Below, piece after piece: positions 8,247 through 15,409 of a stretch of DNA of 62,586 nucleotides. The position numbers were made by a program, and so were the translations under genes. The stretch comes from Streptomyces sp. NRRL F-5630 (GTDB taxonomy: Bacteria > Actinomycetota > Actinomycetes > Streptomycetales > Streptomycetaceae). The notes under the pieces are model-generated. The model saw only the letters and a list, made by a program, of their open reading frames with translations. It had not been told where the DNA came from and made no database searches. Every line of letters begins with the position of its first letter. Position 1 is the first letter of the stretch. Where the stretch lies: assembly GCF_000719475.1 (NCBI RefSeq), contig NZ_JOGO01000047.1:1-62586 (forward strand), given 5' to 3'.

Positions 8247-8582
8247 TCACGCACCCGCCAGGCTGGTCACCGCGACGGCGCGGAACGAGATCCCGTGACG
8301 CTTCTGGCCGTTGAACTCGTTCTCCCAGTCCCGCGCCTTGAGCCCCGTCACCGACACCGGCGAACCCGGCGCCAGGTCCGACGAGACGCCCGTCTCAGGA
8401 ACGGTGACCTGGTAGAGGTTCCCCTCCCCGTCGTCCGAGATCAGCAGCCCCACCGTGGAGAGCCCGGCACCGGTCTCCCGGTCCACCGCACGCTCCCCGG
8501 TCTGCTTGTTCACGAGCTTCGGCGCCGGCGCGGTCGCCACGAACACGATCGCGGTCGAAAGGTCGATCTTGAAGACGGCCAT
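8247..8582 (-). CDS. Conserved element protein, possibly OB-fold
   Basis: 111-aa protein, first gene of the minus-strand transfer operon and only 3 nt from tra. It is beta-rich with alternating hydrophobic residues (IVFVATAPAP, VSVTGLKARDWE, ISFRAVAVTS), which would fit a small OB-fold such as a single-strand-binding-like protein. No signature is decisive. Start ATG at 8582; the operator-like repeat at 8629-8643 lies directly upstream. Confidence 0.6.
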   Translation of the reverse strand: MAVFKIDLSTAIVFVATAPAPKLVNKQTGERAVDRETGAGLSTVGLLISDDGEGNLYQVTVPETGVSSDLAPGSPVSVTGLKARDWENEFNGQKRHGISFRAVAVTSLAGA

Positions 8583-8628
8583 AACTGTCTCCTGACAGCT
8601 CAGACATGGGCCACTCAGACCCCTTGCT

Positions 8629-8717
8629 CAACTTGTTGGTACAAGCTGACATGTATGAGCTTGGACCCGCGTGGCGCGAACGTCAAGAGGTGAGCGACAA
8701 CATGTACCAACAAGTTG
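8629..8717. promoter_or_regulatory. Divergent control region with a pair of inverted 15-bp operator-like sites
   Basis: CAACTTGTTGGTACA at 8629-8643 is the exact reverse complement of TGTACCAACAAGTTG at 8703-8717. One site lies 47 nt upstream of the transfer operon start (8582), the other 24 nt upstream of gntR (8741). The symmetry points to binding of one repressor at both promoters, as KorSA does on pSAM2 (inference). Confidence 0.7.
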
Positions 8718-8740
8718 ACCGTGTGCGTCATGATGGGTAC

Positions 8741-9514
8741 ATGAGTAAGCAGCCGAAGTATCAGCAGGTCGCCGACGCGCTCCGGCGCGAGATCAGTGGC
8801 GGCCTCTACCAGCCTGGCGCCCGCCTGCCATCAGAGAGCGAGCTGTCCGCACGATTCGAGGCGTCGAGAAACACCGTACGGTCAGGACTCAATCTCCTGG
8901 TGAGCGAAGGGCTCATTTCATCCAGTCAGGGACTCGGGTACGAGGTCCGCAAGCACGAGGTGTTCGTACTGAACGCCTCCCACTTCGAGAACCTGAACTT
9001 TCCGCAGGACGGCGACGCCTACTCCACGGACGTACGCAATGCGGGAAGACGGCCCCACCAGACGTTCCGAGTTGAGATGACCACCGCACCGGAGTACATC
9101 GCCGAGCGCTTGAAGGTCGAGGCCGGTTCTCGGACGGTGCTCCGCTTCTGCCATCGCTTCCTCGATGACGTGCCGTGGTCCACCCAGGCCACGCACTACC
9201 CGGAGTGGCTTGTGGAGAAGGCCCCCCGACTCACCGAACCCGGGGACATAGCCCAGGGAACCACTCGATACCTGGCCACTCTCGAAATTGAACAGGTCGG
9301 GTACGCCGACGAGATCGCAACCCGAATGCCGACGCCCGAAGAGGCACGTCTCTTGGAGATCGGTGCCGGCGTGCCCGTCCTGCTCTGGACGCGCACCGGG
9401 TACTCCGCCACGGGGCCAATTCGCTGCACGGTGACCACCTTCCGTGGCGACCTCAACCGCATGAACTACGAGATCGGCGATCTCTCGGCCCGAGACGAGT
9501 CCAAGCACCAGTGA
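8741..9514 (+). CDS. GntR-family regulator with UTRA-like domain (KorSA-like)
   Basis: 257-aa regulator. The N-terminal winged helix (about 1-70) shows KYQQVADALRREI, RLPSESEL and SRNTVRSGL, typical of GntR proteins. The rest (about 80-250) has the layout of a HutC/UTRA effector domain. The ATG at 8741 is chosen over upstream in-frame codons because it begins exactly at the conserved HTH, and the 15-bp operator ends 23 nt before it. It probably represses the divergent transfer operon and itself. The downstream acetyltransferase gene overlaps by 4 bp. Confidence 0.85.
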   Translation: MSKQPKYQQVADALRREISGGLYQPGARLPSESELSARFEASRNTVRSGLNLLVSEGLISSSQGLGYEVRKHEVFVLNASHFENLNFPQDGDAYSTDVRNAGRRPHQTFRVEMTTAPEYIAERLKVEAGSRTVLRFCHRFLDDVPWSTQATHYPEWLVEKAPRLTEPGDIAQGTTRYLATLEIEQVGYADEIATRMPTPEEARLLEIGAGVPVLLWTRTGYSATGPIRCTVTTFRGDLNRMNYEIGDLSARDESKHQ

Positions 9515-10074
9515 AGATTGCACCAGCTACACCCGACGACCTCTCCAGCCTCTTGGCATTCCGGAAGGAAGCCGCAGCGTGGCTCAGCGCTCTCGGAACG
9601 GATCAATGGAGCCGCCCTTACCCTGCTGATCGGCTGATGGCCACGATCGAAGCGGGGGTCGTCTTCATGCTGCGAGACGGAAACGCGACCGCAGGAACGA
9701 TCACTCTCACCCCGGAAGCCGAAGAGGGGTTGTGGTCGAAGGGGGAGCTTCGGGAGCCGACCATGTTTGTGAACAAGTTGACGGTCGGCCGGGACTACGC
9801 AGGGCAGAACCTGGGCGGGCGGTTGCTTGACTGGGCAGGTGATCGGGCATTCAAGGCGGGGGCCGTGTGGCTACGTCTCGACGCGTGGACGACGAATGCA
9901 GCCCTCCAGCGCTACTACATCCGCCACGGCTTTGAGCATGTAAGAACCGTGACGGAAGGGGATGCCATCAACGGCGGCCCGCGTGTCTCCGGCTGGCTCG
10001 CCCAGCGCCCAGCGCAACCAGCCAACCACGGCTTCACGGACGAGACCCCACCTCCACGATCTATCGCCCGTTGA
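9511..10074 (+). CDS. GNAT-family N-acetyltransferase
   Basis: 187 aa. The central block FVNKLTVGRDYAGQNLGGRLLDWA (split by the beta strand and the acetyl-CoA loop) and the later WLRLDAWTTNAALQRYY with a following HGFEHV are the usual GNAT motifs A and B. The GTG start overlaps the stop of the repressor gene, so it is in the regulatory operon and not in the transfer operon. In pSAM2 this position is held by the Nudix gene pif; here an acetyltransferase takes it. Substrate unknown. Confidence 0.8.
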   Translation: MKIAPATPDDLSSLLAFRKEAAAWLSALGTDQWSRPYPADRLMATIEAGVVFMLRDGNATAGTITLTPEAEEGLWSKGELREPTMFVNKLTVGRDYAGQNLGGRLLDWAGDRAFKAGAVWLRLDAWTTNAALQRYYIRHGFEHVRTVTEGDAINGGPRVSGWLAQRPAQPANHGFTDETPPPRSIAR

Positions 10075-10588
10075 GCCCTGTTACAGGTTTCTCTACTTCA
10101 TCAAGGCACCCGGCTGCGCTCCGCTCCGCCGGGCGCGCTCCCGGCTCCACCGGGGCGCCGCTCCTGCCTCCGGCCCGCTCCGCCCCGCTCCGCCGAGAGG
10201 GGGCGGCTCGGGCGTCCGCCGGCATCGTCGGGGTGAGCGTGGGGAGCTTCCATCCCGCCCACCTTCGGCCCAGCCAGAGGCGAGCAGCCACGGCCCAGGG
10301 CGTCAAGGTCGTTCGTACACCCAACAGGCCGACCATGGCACCGAACCCCAACTGAGACAGATTTGAACATGTCTCCATGACGGATTTCGCCGCCTCGGTC
10401 GGCTTTGCCACAAATATTCCGATATAGAGACTCGCAGTCAACGTCAACAAGGTGATCGCCAAGACACCAAAGAAAACGAGCCGAAAATGCTGCGACACAG
10501 TTGCGCCACCAGCGGCTGAGGGAGCCGCAGTGGTATCTGCCGTATCCGCCACCACCTGTGCCGCGACCGCCTCGTCAGACATGGCCAT
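10061..10588 (-). pseudogene. Membrane protein gene with foreign 3' half, probably cut by element integration
   Basis: The first part (about 90 aa) is a coherent protein: an Ala-rich start, one hydrophobic segment with LVFFGVLAITLLTLTASLY, and the tail SNLSQLGFGAMVGLLG. After that (near 10,310) the frame runs on without character through the GC-rich structured segment and into the end of the acetyltransferase gene on the other strand. The natural C-terminus is therefore probably missing and replaced. It overlaps the small upstream gene by 14 bp, as in a two-gene unit. I read it as a chromosomal gene truncated at the right junction of the element. Confidence 0.5.
10080..10320. other. GC-rich structured non-coding segment at the right end of the element
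   Basis: No gene is apparent. The segment is packed with complementary GC-rich stretches, for example CTCCGCTCCGCCGGGCGCGC against GCCCGCTCCGCCCCGCTCCG and several CGGGCG/CGCCCG pairs, so it should fold strongly when single-stranded. The position, after the last element gene and before a truncated chromosomal-looking gene, fits an attachment region or a single-strand origin of a rolling-circle replicon. Neither was proven. Confidence 0.35.
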
Positions 10589-10772
10589 CACCGGGCCCCC
10601 GAGACGAATCGGAATTGCCCCTGAGAGCCTCAGAGACCCTCTCTCCGATGGTCACGCCTCCACCACTCGTCCGCCGACCGCGAAAGATCGCAACAAGGAC
10701 CCGGCGAAGAGGAGGGGCCGCGAGAGTCACGACGACAGACGAGATCGCCGGCACGAGGTCCAACCAGTTCAT
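10575..10772 (-). CDS. Small predicted membrane protein
   Basis: 65-aa protein with one hydrophobic segment at the N-terminus (LVPAISSVVVTLAAPPL) followed by a basic Arg/Gly-rich tail. It precedes and overlaps the truncated membrane protein gene, forming a two-gene unit. ATG at 10772 is preferred; GTG 10781 is an in-frame alternative. Function unknown. Confidence 0.5.
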   Translation of the reverse strand: MNWLDLVPAISSVVVTLAAPPLRRVLVAIFRGRRTSGGGVTIGERVSEALRGNSDSSRGPGDGHV

Positions 10773-10867
10773 CCCCACCACCCCCGACGTTCAACAATGC
10801 AGGCGGCAACTGTATCTGTGGGGCGCTCAACTACGTGGGCTCTTTGCCACCCTCTCCCGGGCGCAGG

Positions 10868-11380
10868 TCAGAGAGCTTCCCTATTCGCCTTGACTGCTTC
10901 TCCCGACCTACGTACCGGAGGCAAGACACTCCACGGGAAGTTGATCCAGTCGTCGGTGCGCTTCCACACGTACTCGCACTTGACGAGGGACTGCGACTTC
11001 TCGTAGATGACGGCACTGCGGACCTCGGCGACGTGTTCGACGCAGAAATCGTGGACGAGTTTGAGGGTCTTGCCCGTATCAGCGACGTCGTCAGCGATAA
11101 GGACCTTCTTGTTGCTGAAGTCGATGACGTTGGGAACGGGAGCGAGCATTACCGGCATTTCGAGCGTGGTGCCCACACCGGTATAAAACTCGACATTGAC
11201 AAGATTGATGTTCTTCACGTCGAGGGCGTAGGCGAGACCACCTGCGACGAAGACACCGCCGCGGGCGATGGAGAGCACGATGTCGGGCTCGTAGCCGTCG
11301 TCGGCGATGGTCTGCGCGAGCGCGCGGACGGCGCCGCCGAAGTCCTCGTACGAAAGCTCTTCGCGTTTGCCGCTGCTCAC
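10868..11380 (-). CDS. Phosphoribosyltransferase
   Basis: 170-aa type I phosphoribosyltransferase. The PRPP-binding loop VLIADDVADTGKT is at 93-105, preceded by the pyrophosphate-binding IARGGVFVAGGLA (38-50). This is closest in style to xanthine-guanine/hypoxanthine salvage enzymes, but the base cannot be told from sequence. The GTG start is 4 nt after the dcd stop, so the two nucleotide-metabolism genes form an operon. Confidence 0.85.
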   Translation of the reverse strand: MSSGKREELSYEDFGGAVRALAQTIADDGYEPDIVLSIARGGVFVAGGLAYALDVKNINLVNVEFYTGVGTTLEMPVMLAPVPNVIDFSNKKVLIADDVADTGKTLKLVHDFCVEHVAEVRSAVIYEKSQSLVKCEYVWKRTDDWINFPWSVLPPVRRSGEAVKANREAL

Positions 11381-11384
11381 GGGC

Positions 11385-11960
11385 TCACACCTCGGTCCGG
11401 TGGAAGTTCAGATAGGAACGGGAGGCCGTGGGCCCCCGCTGGTCCTGGTAGCGCGAGCCGTACCGCTCCGAGCCGTAGGGGAACTCGGCGGCCGAACTCA
11501 GCTGGAACAGGCACAGCTGCCCGATCTTCATGCCGGGCCAGAGCTTGATCGGCAGGGTCGCCAGATTCGACAGCTCAAGAGTGACGTGCCCGGAGAAACC
11601 GGGGTCGATGAAACCGGCCGTGGAATGCGTGACGAGACCGAGGCGGCCGAGCGAACTCTTTCCCTCAAGGCGGGACGCGAGATTGTCGGGCAGTGTCACG
11701 ACCTCGTACGTCGAGGCGAGCACGAATTCCCCCGGGTGCAGGATGAACGGCTCGTCGCCCTCGGGCGAGACCTGTCGCGTGAGATCCACCTGCTCGACGG
11801 CGGGGTCGATATGGGGGTACCGATGGTTCTCGAACACCCGGAAATACCGGTCGAGACGCACATCGACGCTGGAGGGCTGGATCATCGACTCGTCGAACGG
11901 ATCGATCCGCACCCGACCGGCATCGATCTCGGCCCGGATGTCCTTGTCTGAGAGAAGCAC
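11385..11960 (-). CDS. dcd: dCTP deaminase
   Basis: 191 aa, standard length for Dcd, which converts dCTP to dUTP in pyrimidine deoxynucleotide supply. Conserved blocks are [11 protein letters not shown] (28-37), the nucleotide-binding [10 protein letters not shown] (99-108), [11 protein letters not shown] (112-122) and Glu129 in TLELSN, the position of the general base. Some actinobacterial members also hydrolyse dUTP; this cannot be decided here. In Streptomyces dcd commonly lies beside a tRNA-Gly gene, and it does so here, which marks this as chromosomal backbone. Confidence 0.95.
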   Translation of the reverse strand: MLLSDKDIRAEIDAGRVRIDPFDESMIQPSSVDVRLDRYFRVFENHRYPHIDPAVEQVDLTRQVSPEGDEPFILHPGEFVLASTYEVVTLPDNLASRLEGKSSLGRLGLVTHSTAGFIDPGFSGHVTLELSNLATLPIKLWPGMKIGQLCLFQLSSAAEFPYGSERYGSRYQDQRGPTASRSYLNFHRTEV

Positions 11961-12007
11961 CCGTCAAGGGTACGGCCCGCCCCGCGCCGGGACGGGCCCC
12001 ACCCCGC

Positions 12008-12172
12008 TCAGCGCGCCCCGGCCTCCACCGGGACCGCGTACCTCAACCGCGCACACCTCGGGCACCGCACCAACCGCCCGGGCCCGATCCGCGCGGCCCC
12101 GAGCCGCCGCATCGGGAACGAGGACGTGGCGAACACATGCCCCTCAGCACAACGCACGACGGTGTCCCCCAT
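12008..12172 (-). CDS. Small conserved zinc-ribbon-like protein
   Basis: 54-aa protein with a lone Cys in VVRCAEGHVF, then RLVRCPRCARLR. The Cys/His set (C, H, CxxC) fits a single zinc ribbon. The ATG at 12172 is chosen because the conserved part starts there; the upstream extension is low in character. It lies between dcd and tRNA-Gly, where a protein of this kind is usual in Streptomyces. Function unknown. Confidence 0.65.
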   Translation of the reverse strand: MGDTVVRCAEGHVFATSSFPMRRLGAARIGPGRLVRCPRCARLRYAVPVEAGAR

Positions 12173-12343
12173 CAACCCACAGGCCCCTTCCACCAACCGA
12201 CGATCCAGGACGAACGCCACATTACGCCCCACCCCGTCCCGCCCCACACCCAACCCCCGCCCCCATACGGTAGAGTTCCCCCAAGGAAACACCCCGCCAC
12301 CACCGGACTCACATCATCTGGTAGGCTATGGGGGTATTTCTTC

Positions 12344-12414
12344 GCGGGTGTAGTTTAATGGTAGAACATGAGCTTCCCAAGCTCAGAGCGCGAGTTCGAT
12401 TCTCGTCACCCGCT
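12344..12414 (+). tRNA. tRNA-Gly(CCC)
   Basis: 71-nt cloverleaf. The acceptor stem is GCGGGTG/CACCCGC with T as discriminator, the anticodon stem TGAGC/GCTCA encloses TTCCCAA, giving anticodon CCC, and the T arm contains GTTCGATTC. CCA is not encoded. The 3' part from position 12374 onward is duplicated at 13702. Confidence 0.95.
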
Positions 12415-12416
12415 CT
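12374..12416 (+). repeat. attL-like 43-bp repeat inside tRNA-Gly
   Basis: From TTCCCAAGCTC in the anticodon loop to 2 nt beyond the tRNA, this 43-bp stretch is identical to 13702-13744. This is the classical mark of integration by a tyrosine integrase into a tRNA 3' end. Confidence 0.85.
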
Positions 12417-12420
12417 TTGA

Positions 12421-12451
12421 AAAATCCTCGGCCAACGGCCGGGGATTTTTG
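12421..12451 (+). terminator. Terminator after tRNA-Gly
   Basis: AAAAATCC and GGATTTTT pair around a CGGCC/GGCCG stem with a short loop, ending in a T run. It lies 6 nt downstream of the tRNA. Confidence 0.75.
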
Positions 12452-12846
12452 TTTTCTGGAGCGTTCTGGTCCACCGTGCCGCTCGCGTGCCATGGCTTCC
12501 TTGCGGATACATCGGGCCGGATACGGCGGCACATGGGGAGCCTGCCGAGGAGTCAGCGCTCACCAGCACGGGCCGTGCGCTCGCCGATCACCCGCTGAGC
12601 AGCATTCAGCCCGGGGACGCGAAAGCCGACTCTACGGACGAGCCGCACTACCCACCCGCCAGGGGGGCCTGGCGCCCTGCCAGACCCGCTCCAGAACTTC
12701 CACGTCCGGTCGAGCACCGGGCCGCTGCCAGCAGTGCATTATTACGGCTCTCATTCCGCCGTGAATAGCTGGAGCGACAAGAGCCGCCCCGATTTCATCC
12801 CGCGACCTCGGCAGCGAGCTTCAGGAGAAGTCCCAAGCACTCCTGC

Positions 12847-12862
12847 GCATACTTCAGTATGC
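12847..12862. promoter_or_regulatory. Palindromic operator of the toxin-antitoxin pair
   Basis: GCATAC-TTCA-GTATGC is a perfect 6-bp inverted repeat ending 7 nt before the antitoxin ATG. Ribbon-helix-helix antitoxins bind such palindromes. There is no Shine-Dalgarno sequence between the palindrome and the ATG, so the antitoxin transcript may be leaderless. Confidence 0.6.
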
Positions 12863-12869
12863 TTGCCCC

Positions 12870-13118
12870 ATGTCCTCGACGACTCGCATCACCGTCACGC
12901 TGCCCAGCGACCAGGTTGCGGAGCTCCGCAAGCTCACGGACAACGTCTCCGGCTACGTGGCGGAAGCCGTAGCCCGCCAGATCCGGCACCAACTCCTGGG
13001 CGAGGACCTCCGCCGCCATGAGGAGGAGCACGGAGCCTTCAGTGACGAGGAACTCGCCGAGGCCCGTACGAAGATCTTCGGTGCCGCCGGTTCCGCGGGC
13101 GAGGCGGACGCCGCGTGA
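12870..13118 (+). CDS. Ribbon-helix-helix antitoxin (VapB-like)
   Basis: 82 aa. The N-terminal TRITVTLPSDQVAELRKL is the beta strand and first helix of a ribbon-helix-helix DNA-binding domain, followed by a second helix SGYVAEAVARQ. The acidic C-terminal half (about 45-82) would wrap the toxin. It overlaps the toxin gene by 4 bp, the normal antitoxin-first order, and should autorepress through the palindrome at 12847-12862. Confidence 0.8.
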   Translation: MSSTTRITVTLPSDQVAELRKLTDNVSGYVAEAVARQIRHQLLGEDLRRHEEEHGAFSDEELAEARTKIFGAAGSAGEADAA

Positions 13119-13516
13119 GCGAGCGCGTCGAAACCGTTGTCCTGGACTTGGAAGGGCTCTCCGCCTGGATCGCGCAGGACCGCAAGCTCCTCGCCATGCT
13201 TCAGGTCTTTCACGACATGGGAGCCGACCTGGTGATCGGGGCGAACACCATCGTGGAAGTAACCCACTCCCGCACCAACATGCCTCGCCTGAACTGGGCC
13301 CTGTCCCGCATCAAGGTGGAGCCGGTCACGGAGCAGGCGGCGAAAGCGGCGGCTGAGCTCCTCAAGGGCGCAGGACTGCACGGGCACAAGTACGCCATCG
13401 ACGCCACAGTCGCCGAGGTCGCGCTCCGCCAGCCGAAACCCGTCGCCCTGCTGACCTCCGACAGCGACGACATGACCAAGCTCTGCGGCAGCCAGGTCCG
13501 CATCATCCCTCTCTGA
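13115..13516 (+). CDS. PIN-domain ribonuclease toxin (VapC-like)
   Basis: 133 aa, typical PIN toxin length. The acidic catalytic set is visible: Asp11 in VVLDLEG, Glu48 in TIVEVT, Asp96 in YAIDATVAEVA, and Asp116 in LLTSDSDD. Such toxins cleave tRNA or rRNA when the antitoxin is degraded. The GTG start at 13115 overlaps the antitoxin stop. Confidence 0.82.
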   Translation: MSERVETVVLDLEGLSAWIAQDRKLLAMLQVFHDMGADLVIGANTIVEVTHSRTNMPRLNWALSRIKVEPVTEQAAKAAAELLKGAGLHGHKYAIDATVAEVALRQPKPVALLTSDSDDMTKLCGSQVRIIPL

Positions 13517-13701
13517 CCCTCCAGGCCACCCGGTGCATGAGCCTCAACAGGTTCTGGTGCGCCCCAGCGCTCCCGTGCCCCTTCCGTGCCCAGCGGAGCG
13601 GACAAGAACGGTCATGTACGGCGCTCGGAGACCACTGCAACGGCGCACATCTCGGCCAAACACGCAGTTCAGAGCCAATACGGACGTCCGAGAACCACTG
13701 A

Positions 13702-13744
13702 TTCCCAAGCTCAGAGCGCGAGTTCGATTCTCGTCACCCGCTCT
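13702..13744 (+). repeat. attR-like 43-bp repeat (tRNA-Gly 3' end copy)
   Basis: Second copy of the 43-bp sequence found at 12374-12416; it contains only the 3' part of the tRNA and is not a functional tRNA gene. Confidence 0.85.
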
Positions 13745-13748
13745 CTGT

Positions 13749-13782
13749 AAAGGCACCCGGGTTTTCAGCCCGGGGCCTTTTT
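13749..13782 (+). terminator. Hairpin terminator at the right end of the mini-island
   Basis: AAAGGCACCCGGG and CCCGGGGCCTTTTT form a near-perfect stem ending in a T run, just beyond the attR copy. It probably was the terminator of tRNA-Gly before integration. Confidence 0.75.
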
Positions 13783-13794
13783 CGCGGATGCGGG

Positions 13795-14481
13795 TCAACG
13801 GATCAGCTCCAGAACCCGCCTCGGGTCGGTCAGATCATCGATGACGTGATCGGCGCCGGCCTCCGCCAGGTCCTCGGCCGCAGTCGTGCCCGAGGCGACA
13901 CCGATGACTCGGGCGCCCCCTTCACGTCCCGTACGGACGTCCTGGAACGAGTCGCCGATGATGACGGTGTTGGCGCGGGTGAAGGGATGGCCGTGGGCGC
14001 GTTCGGCCCGGTCCTGGGCGATGCGGACCAAGGCGGGACGGTGGGGGTCGTCGGAGGCGTAGCCGCCCAGCGGGATCTCCAGGTAGTCGGTGAGGCCGAA
14101 GGCGGCCAGTTTGATCTCGGCGCTCTCCCGCAGGTTCCCCGTCACGATCGACGGGACGAGGTCCGCGTCCGCGCGTACCGCCGCGAGGGCTTCGACCGCG
14201 CCGGGCATGAGGTGACCGTCCCGTAGCAACTCAGCCCGGTGGCGGCGCAATGCGGCGGGGAGGCGCGCGACGACGAGGGGGGCCACACGATCCACCTCCG
14301 GTACGCCGTTGGCGGCGAGAAGTTCCCGTACCGCCACGGGCATCGTGACCCCCGTGCCCTTCGCGGGCAGCTTCGTCGCCGGGCGGCCGACGACGGTGCG
14401 GAAGACCTCGCGGTAGACGAGGCGGTCGGTGTCGCCCGCGTAGAGGAGGGTCCGGTCGATGTCCCACAGGACGAGGATCAT
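13795..14481 (-). CDS. HAD-superfamily phosphatase
   Basis: 228-aa haloacid dehalogenase-like hydrolase. Motif I WDIDRTLL gives the nucleophile Asp7 and acid Asp9; the metal-binding motif IV is IIGDSFQDVRTG in the C-terminal third. The cap-domain insertion (about 15-80) is of the phosphoglycolate phosphatase type. Start ATG 14481 gives a 4-bp overlap with the upstream regulator remnant, so the two were once an operon. Substrate unknown. Confidence 0.85.
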   Translation of the reverse strand: MILVLWDIDRTLLYAGDTDRLVYREVFRTVVGRPATKLPAKGTGVTMPVAVRELLAANGVPEVDRVAPLVVARLPAALRRHRAELLRDGHLMPGAVEALAAVRADADLVPSIVTGNLRESAEIKLAAFGLTDYLEIPLGGYASDDPHRPALVRIAQDRAERAHGHPFTRANTVIIGDSFQDVRTGREGGARVIGVASGTTAAEDLAEAGADHVIDDLTDPRRVLELIR

Positions 14482-14828
14482 GCCGGCACCCGCTCCCGGA
14501 GGACCTCTTCGCCGTGCTCGACGAAGGACCGCACGGCCCTCGCCCCGCCGAAGCGGCGGGCCTCGGCAAGCATCGCGTGCAGGTGATCGTCCAGCCTCGC
14601 GGACCGCACGTCCCGCACCATCGCGAGGACCTCCTCCCCGGTCGCGCACCCGGCGTCGGCATCACCCGCACGCACCTGGGCCGTGGCCGCGCGGGAGAGG
14701 AACTGCGCCTTCGTCCGCGCTGCATCCTCAGCCAGTGAGCCTCGGGCCGACGCGAAGGCTGTCGCAGCCTCGGTGGGCTTGCCAAACTCCAAGCAGAAAC
14801 TATCCCGTCGTCCGTAGAACTCGTCCGG
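14478..14828 (-). pseudogene. C-terminal remnant of a helix-turn-helix/TPR-type regulator
   Basis: About 115 codons remain, with the pattern of the helical-repeat C-terminus of Streptomyces XRE regulators: DAARTKAQFLSRAATAQVRAG, then CATGEEVLAMV and LDDHLHAMLAEARRF. The N-terminal DNA-binding part is missing, and the frame runs straight into the first, degenerate CRISPR repeat. The 3' end overlaps the HAD phosphatase start by 4 bp. The array (or what brought it) replaced the front of this gene. Confidence 0.75.
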
Positions 14829-14830
14829 GT

Positions 14831-15101
14831 GCGCCCATCCCCGCGCGCGGGGAGCGGTTCCACACGTTCCGGAGGGTTCCTGCGAGCTCGGGCTCATCCC
14901 CGCACGCGCGGGGAGCGGTCCCGAACCCGGCCTTGGAGCCGGGCGACGTAGGGCTCATCCCCGCACTCGCGGGGAGCGGTCGCTCCTGCTCGCGTTGCAG
15001 GGTGGCCCCGAGGGCTCATCCCCGCACGCGCGGGGAGCGGCCGCCGACCGGGCCAGGGCACCGGCCGTGCCGGGGCTCATCCCCGCACGCGCGGGGAGCG
15101 G
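14831..15101 (-). CRISPR. Type I-E CRISPR array, 5 repeats and 4 spacers
   Basis: Repeats lie at 14831-14857 (degenerate, 2 nt shorter), 14890-14918, 14951-14979 (one substitution), 15012-15040 and 15073-15101. Full repeats are 29 nt, spacers are all exactly 32 nt, as usual for type I-E. Read on the minus strand the repeat starts CCGCTCCCCGCGCGTGCGGG, with a strong stem, matching I-E repeat style. Hence the leader end is at 15101 next to cas2 and the worn repeat at 14831 is the trailer end, where the oldest units sit. None of the four spacers looked like other sequence in this window. Confidence 0.95.
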
Positions 15102-15409
15102 GCTGCGTGAGCTGGGCTTTTGTCAACGTGCGGAGCCCCGTTGAGCAAGAATGAGAGGAACGGGCATATAGAGCGAAGGGGAAATCTAGTGTCTCGGGTA
15201 ATCCCCCCTGCCGTACGCGAGGCCACCCTCCCAAGGAGCTCCGCTCTCCGGTGCTCACGCCTCGGTTCGGTTCCTCCCGGCGTGGGTGTGACGCCAGGTG
15301 GGCTACGCGGGCCGTTACGGCGCGCAGGCGCTCCGATGTCCTCGGGCGCCGTCGCGCGTGTGTGTCAGGACCGTGGTCACCGGCGAAGAGCCGTGTCCGG
15401 GTGGGCGAG
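15102..15409 (-). promoter_or_regulatory. CRISPR leader
   Basis: 308 nt between the cas2 stop and the first (newest) repeat without a credible gene. On the minus strand it has an A/T-richer stretch around 15110-15200, including TCTATATG (possible -10) and GTTGACAAAAG close to the array. It should contain the crRNA promoter and the integration signals used by Cas1-Cas2. Confidence 0.65.

Larger units (their letters stand above)
234..10320. mobile_element. Integrative conjugative element of the actinomycete (AICE) type, boundaries approximate
   Basis: The block has the full set of functions of a pSAM2/SLP1-like element: integrase (290-1723), rolling-circle initiator (1869-3257), FtsK-like translocase (6891-8243), DUF2637/Spd spread proteins (5471-6696) and a GntR repressor facing the transfer operon (8741-9514). 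It differs from classical AICEs in having a large serine recombinase instead of a tRNA-directed tyrosine integrase. The left end is placed near the integrase start, the right end in the GC-rich non-coding stretch before a truncated membrane-protein gene at about 10,310. No direct repeat long enough to define att sites was found, as expected for serine integrases with very short cores. Confidence 0.75.
12374..13744. mobile_element. 1.3-kb tRNA-Gly mini-island carrying one toxin-antitoxin pair
   Basis: The island is bounded by the perfect 43-bp direct repeats and contains only an antitoxin and a PIN toxin gene, with no integrase. It is best read as the leftover of a larger tRNA-targeted element, kept because the toxin-antitoxin pair resists loss (inference). 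Each repeat copy is followed by its own hairpin terminator; the right one probably belonged to the original tRNA gene. The interval 12452-12846 holds no gene that I can support. Confidence 0.7.

Noticed and set aside
13702..13744. Second tRNA-Gly gene
   Set aside because: Only the 3' part of the tRNA is present; the D arm and 5' acceptor strand are missing.
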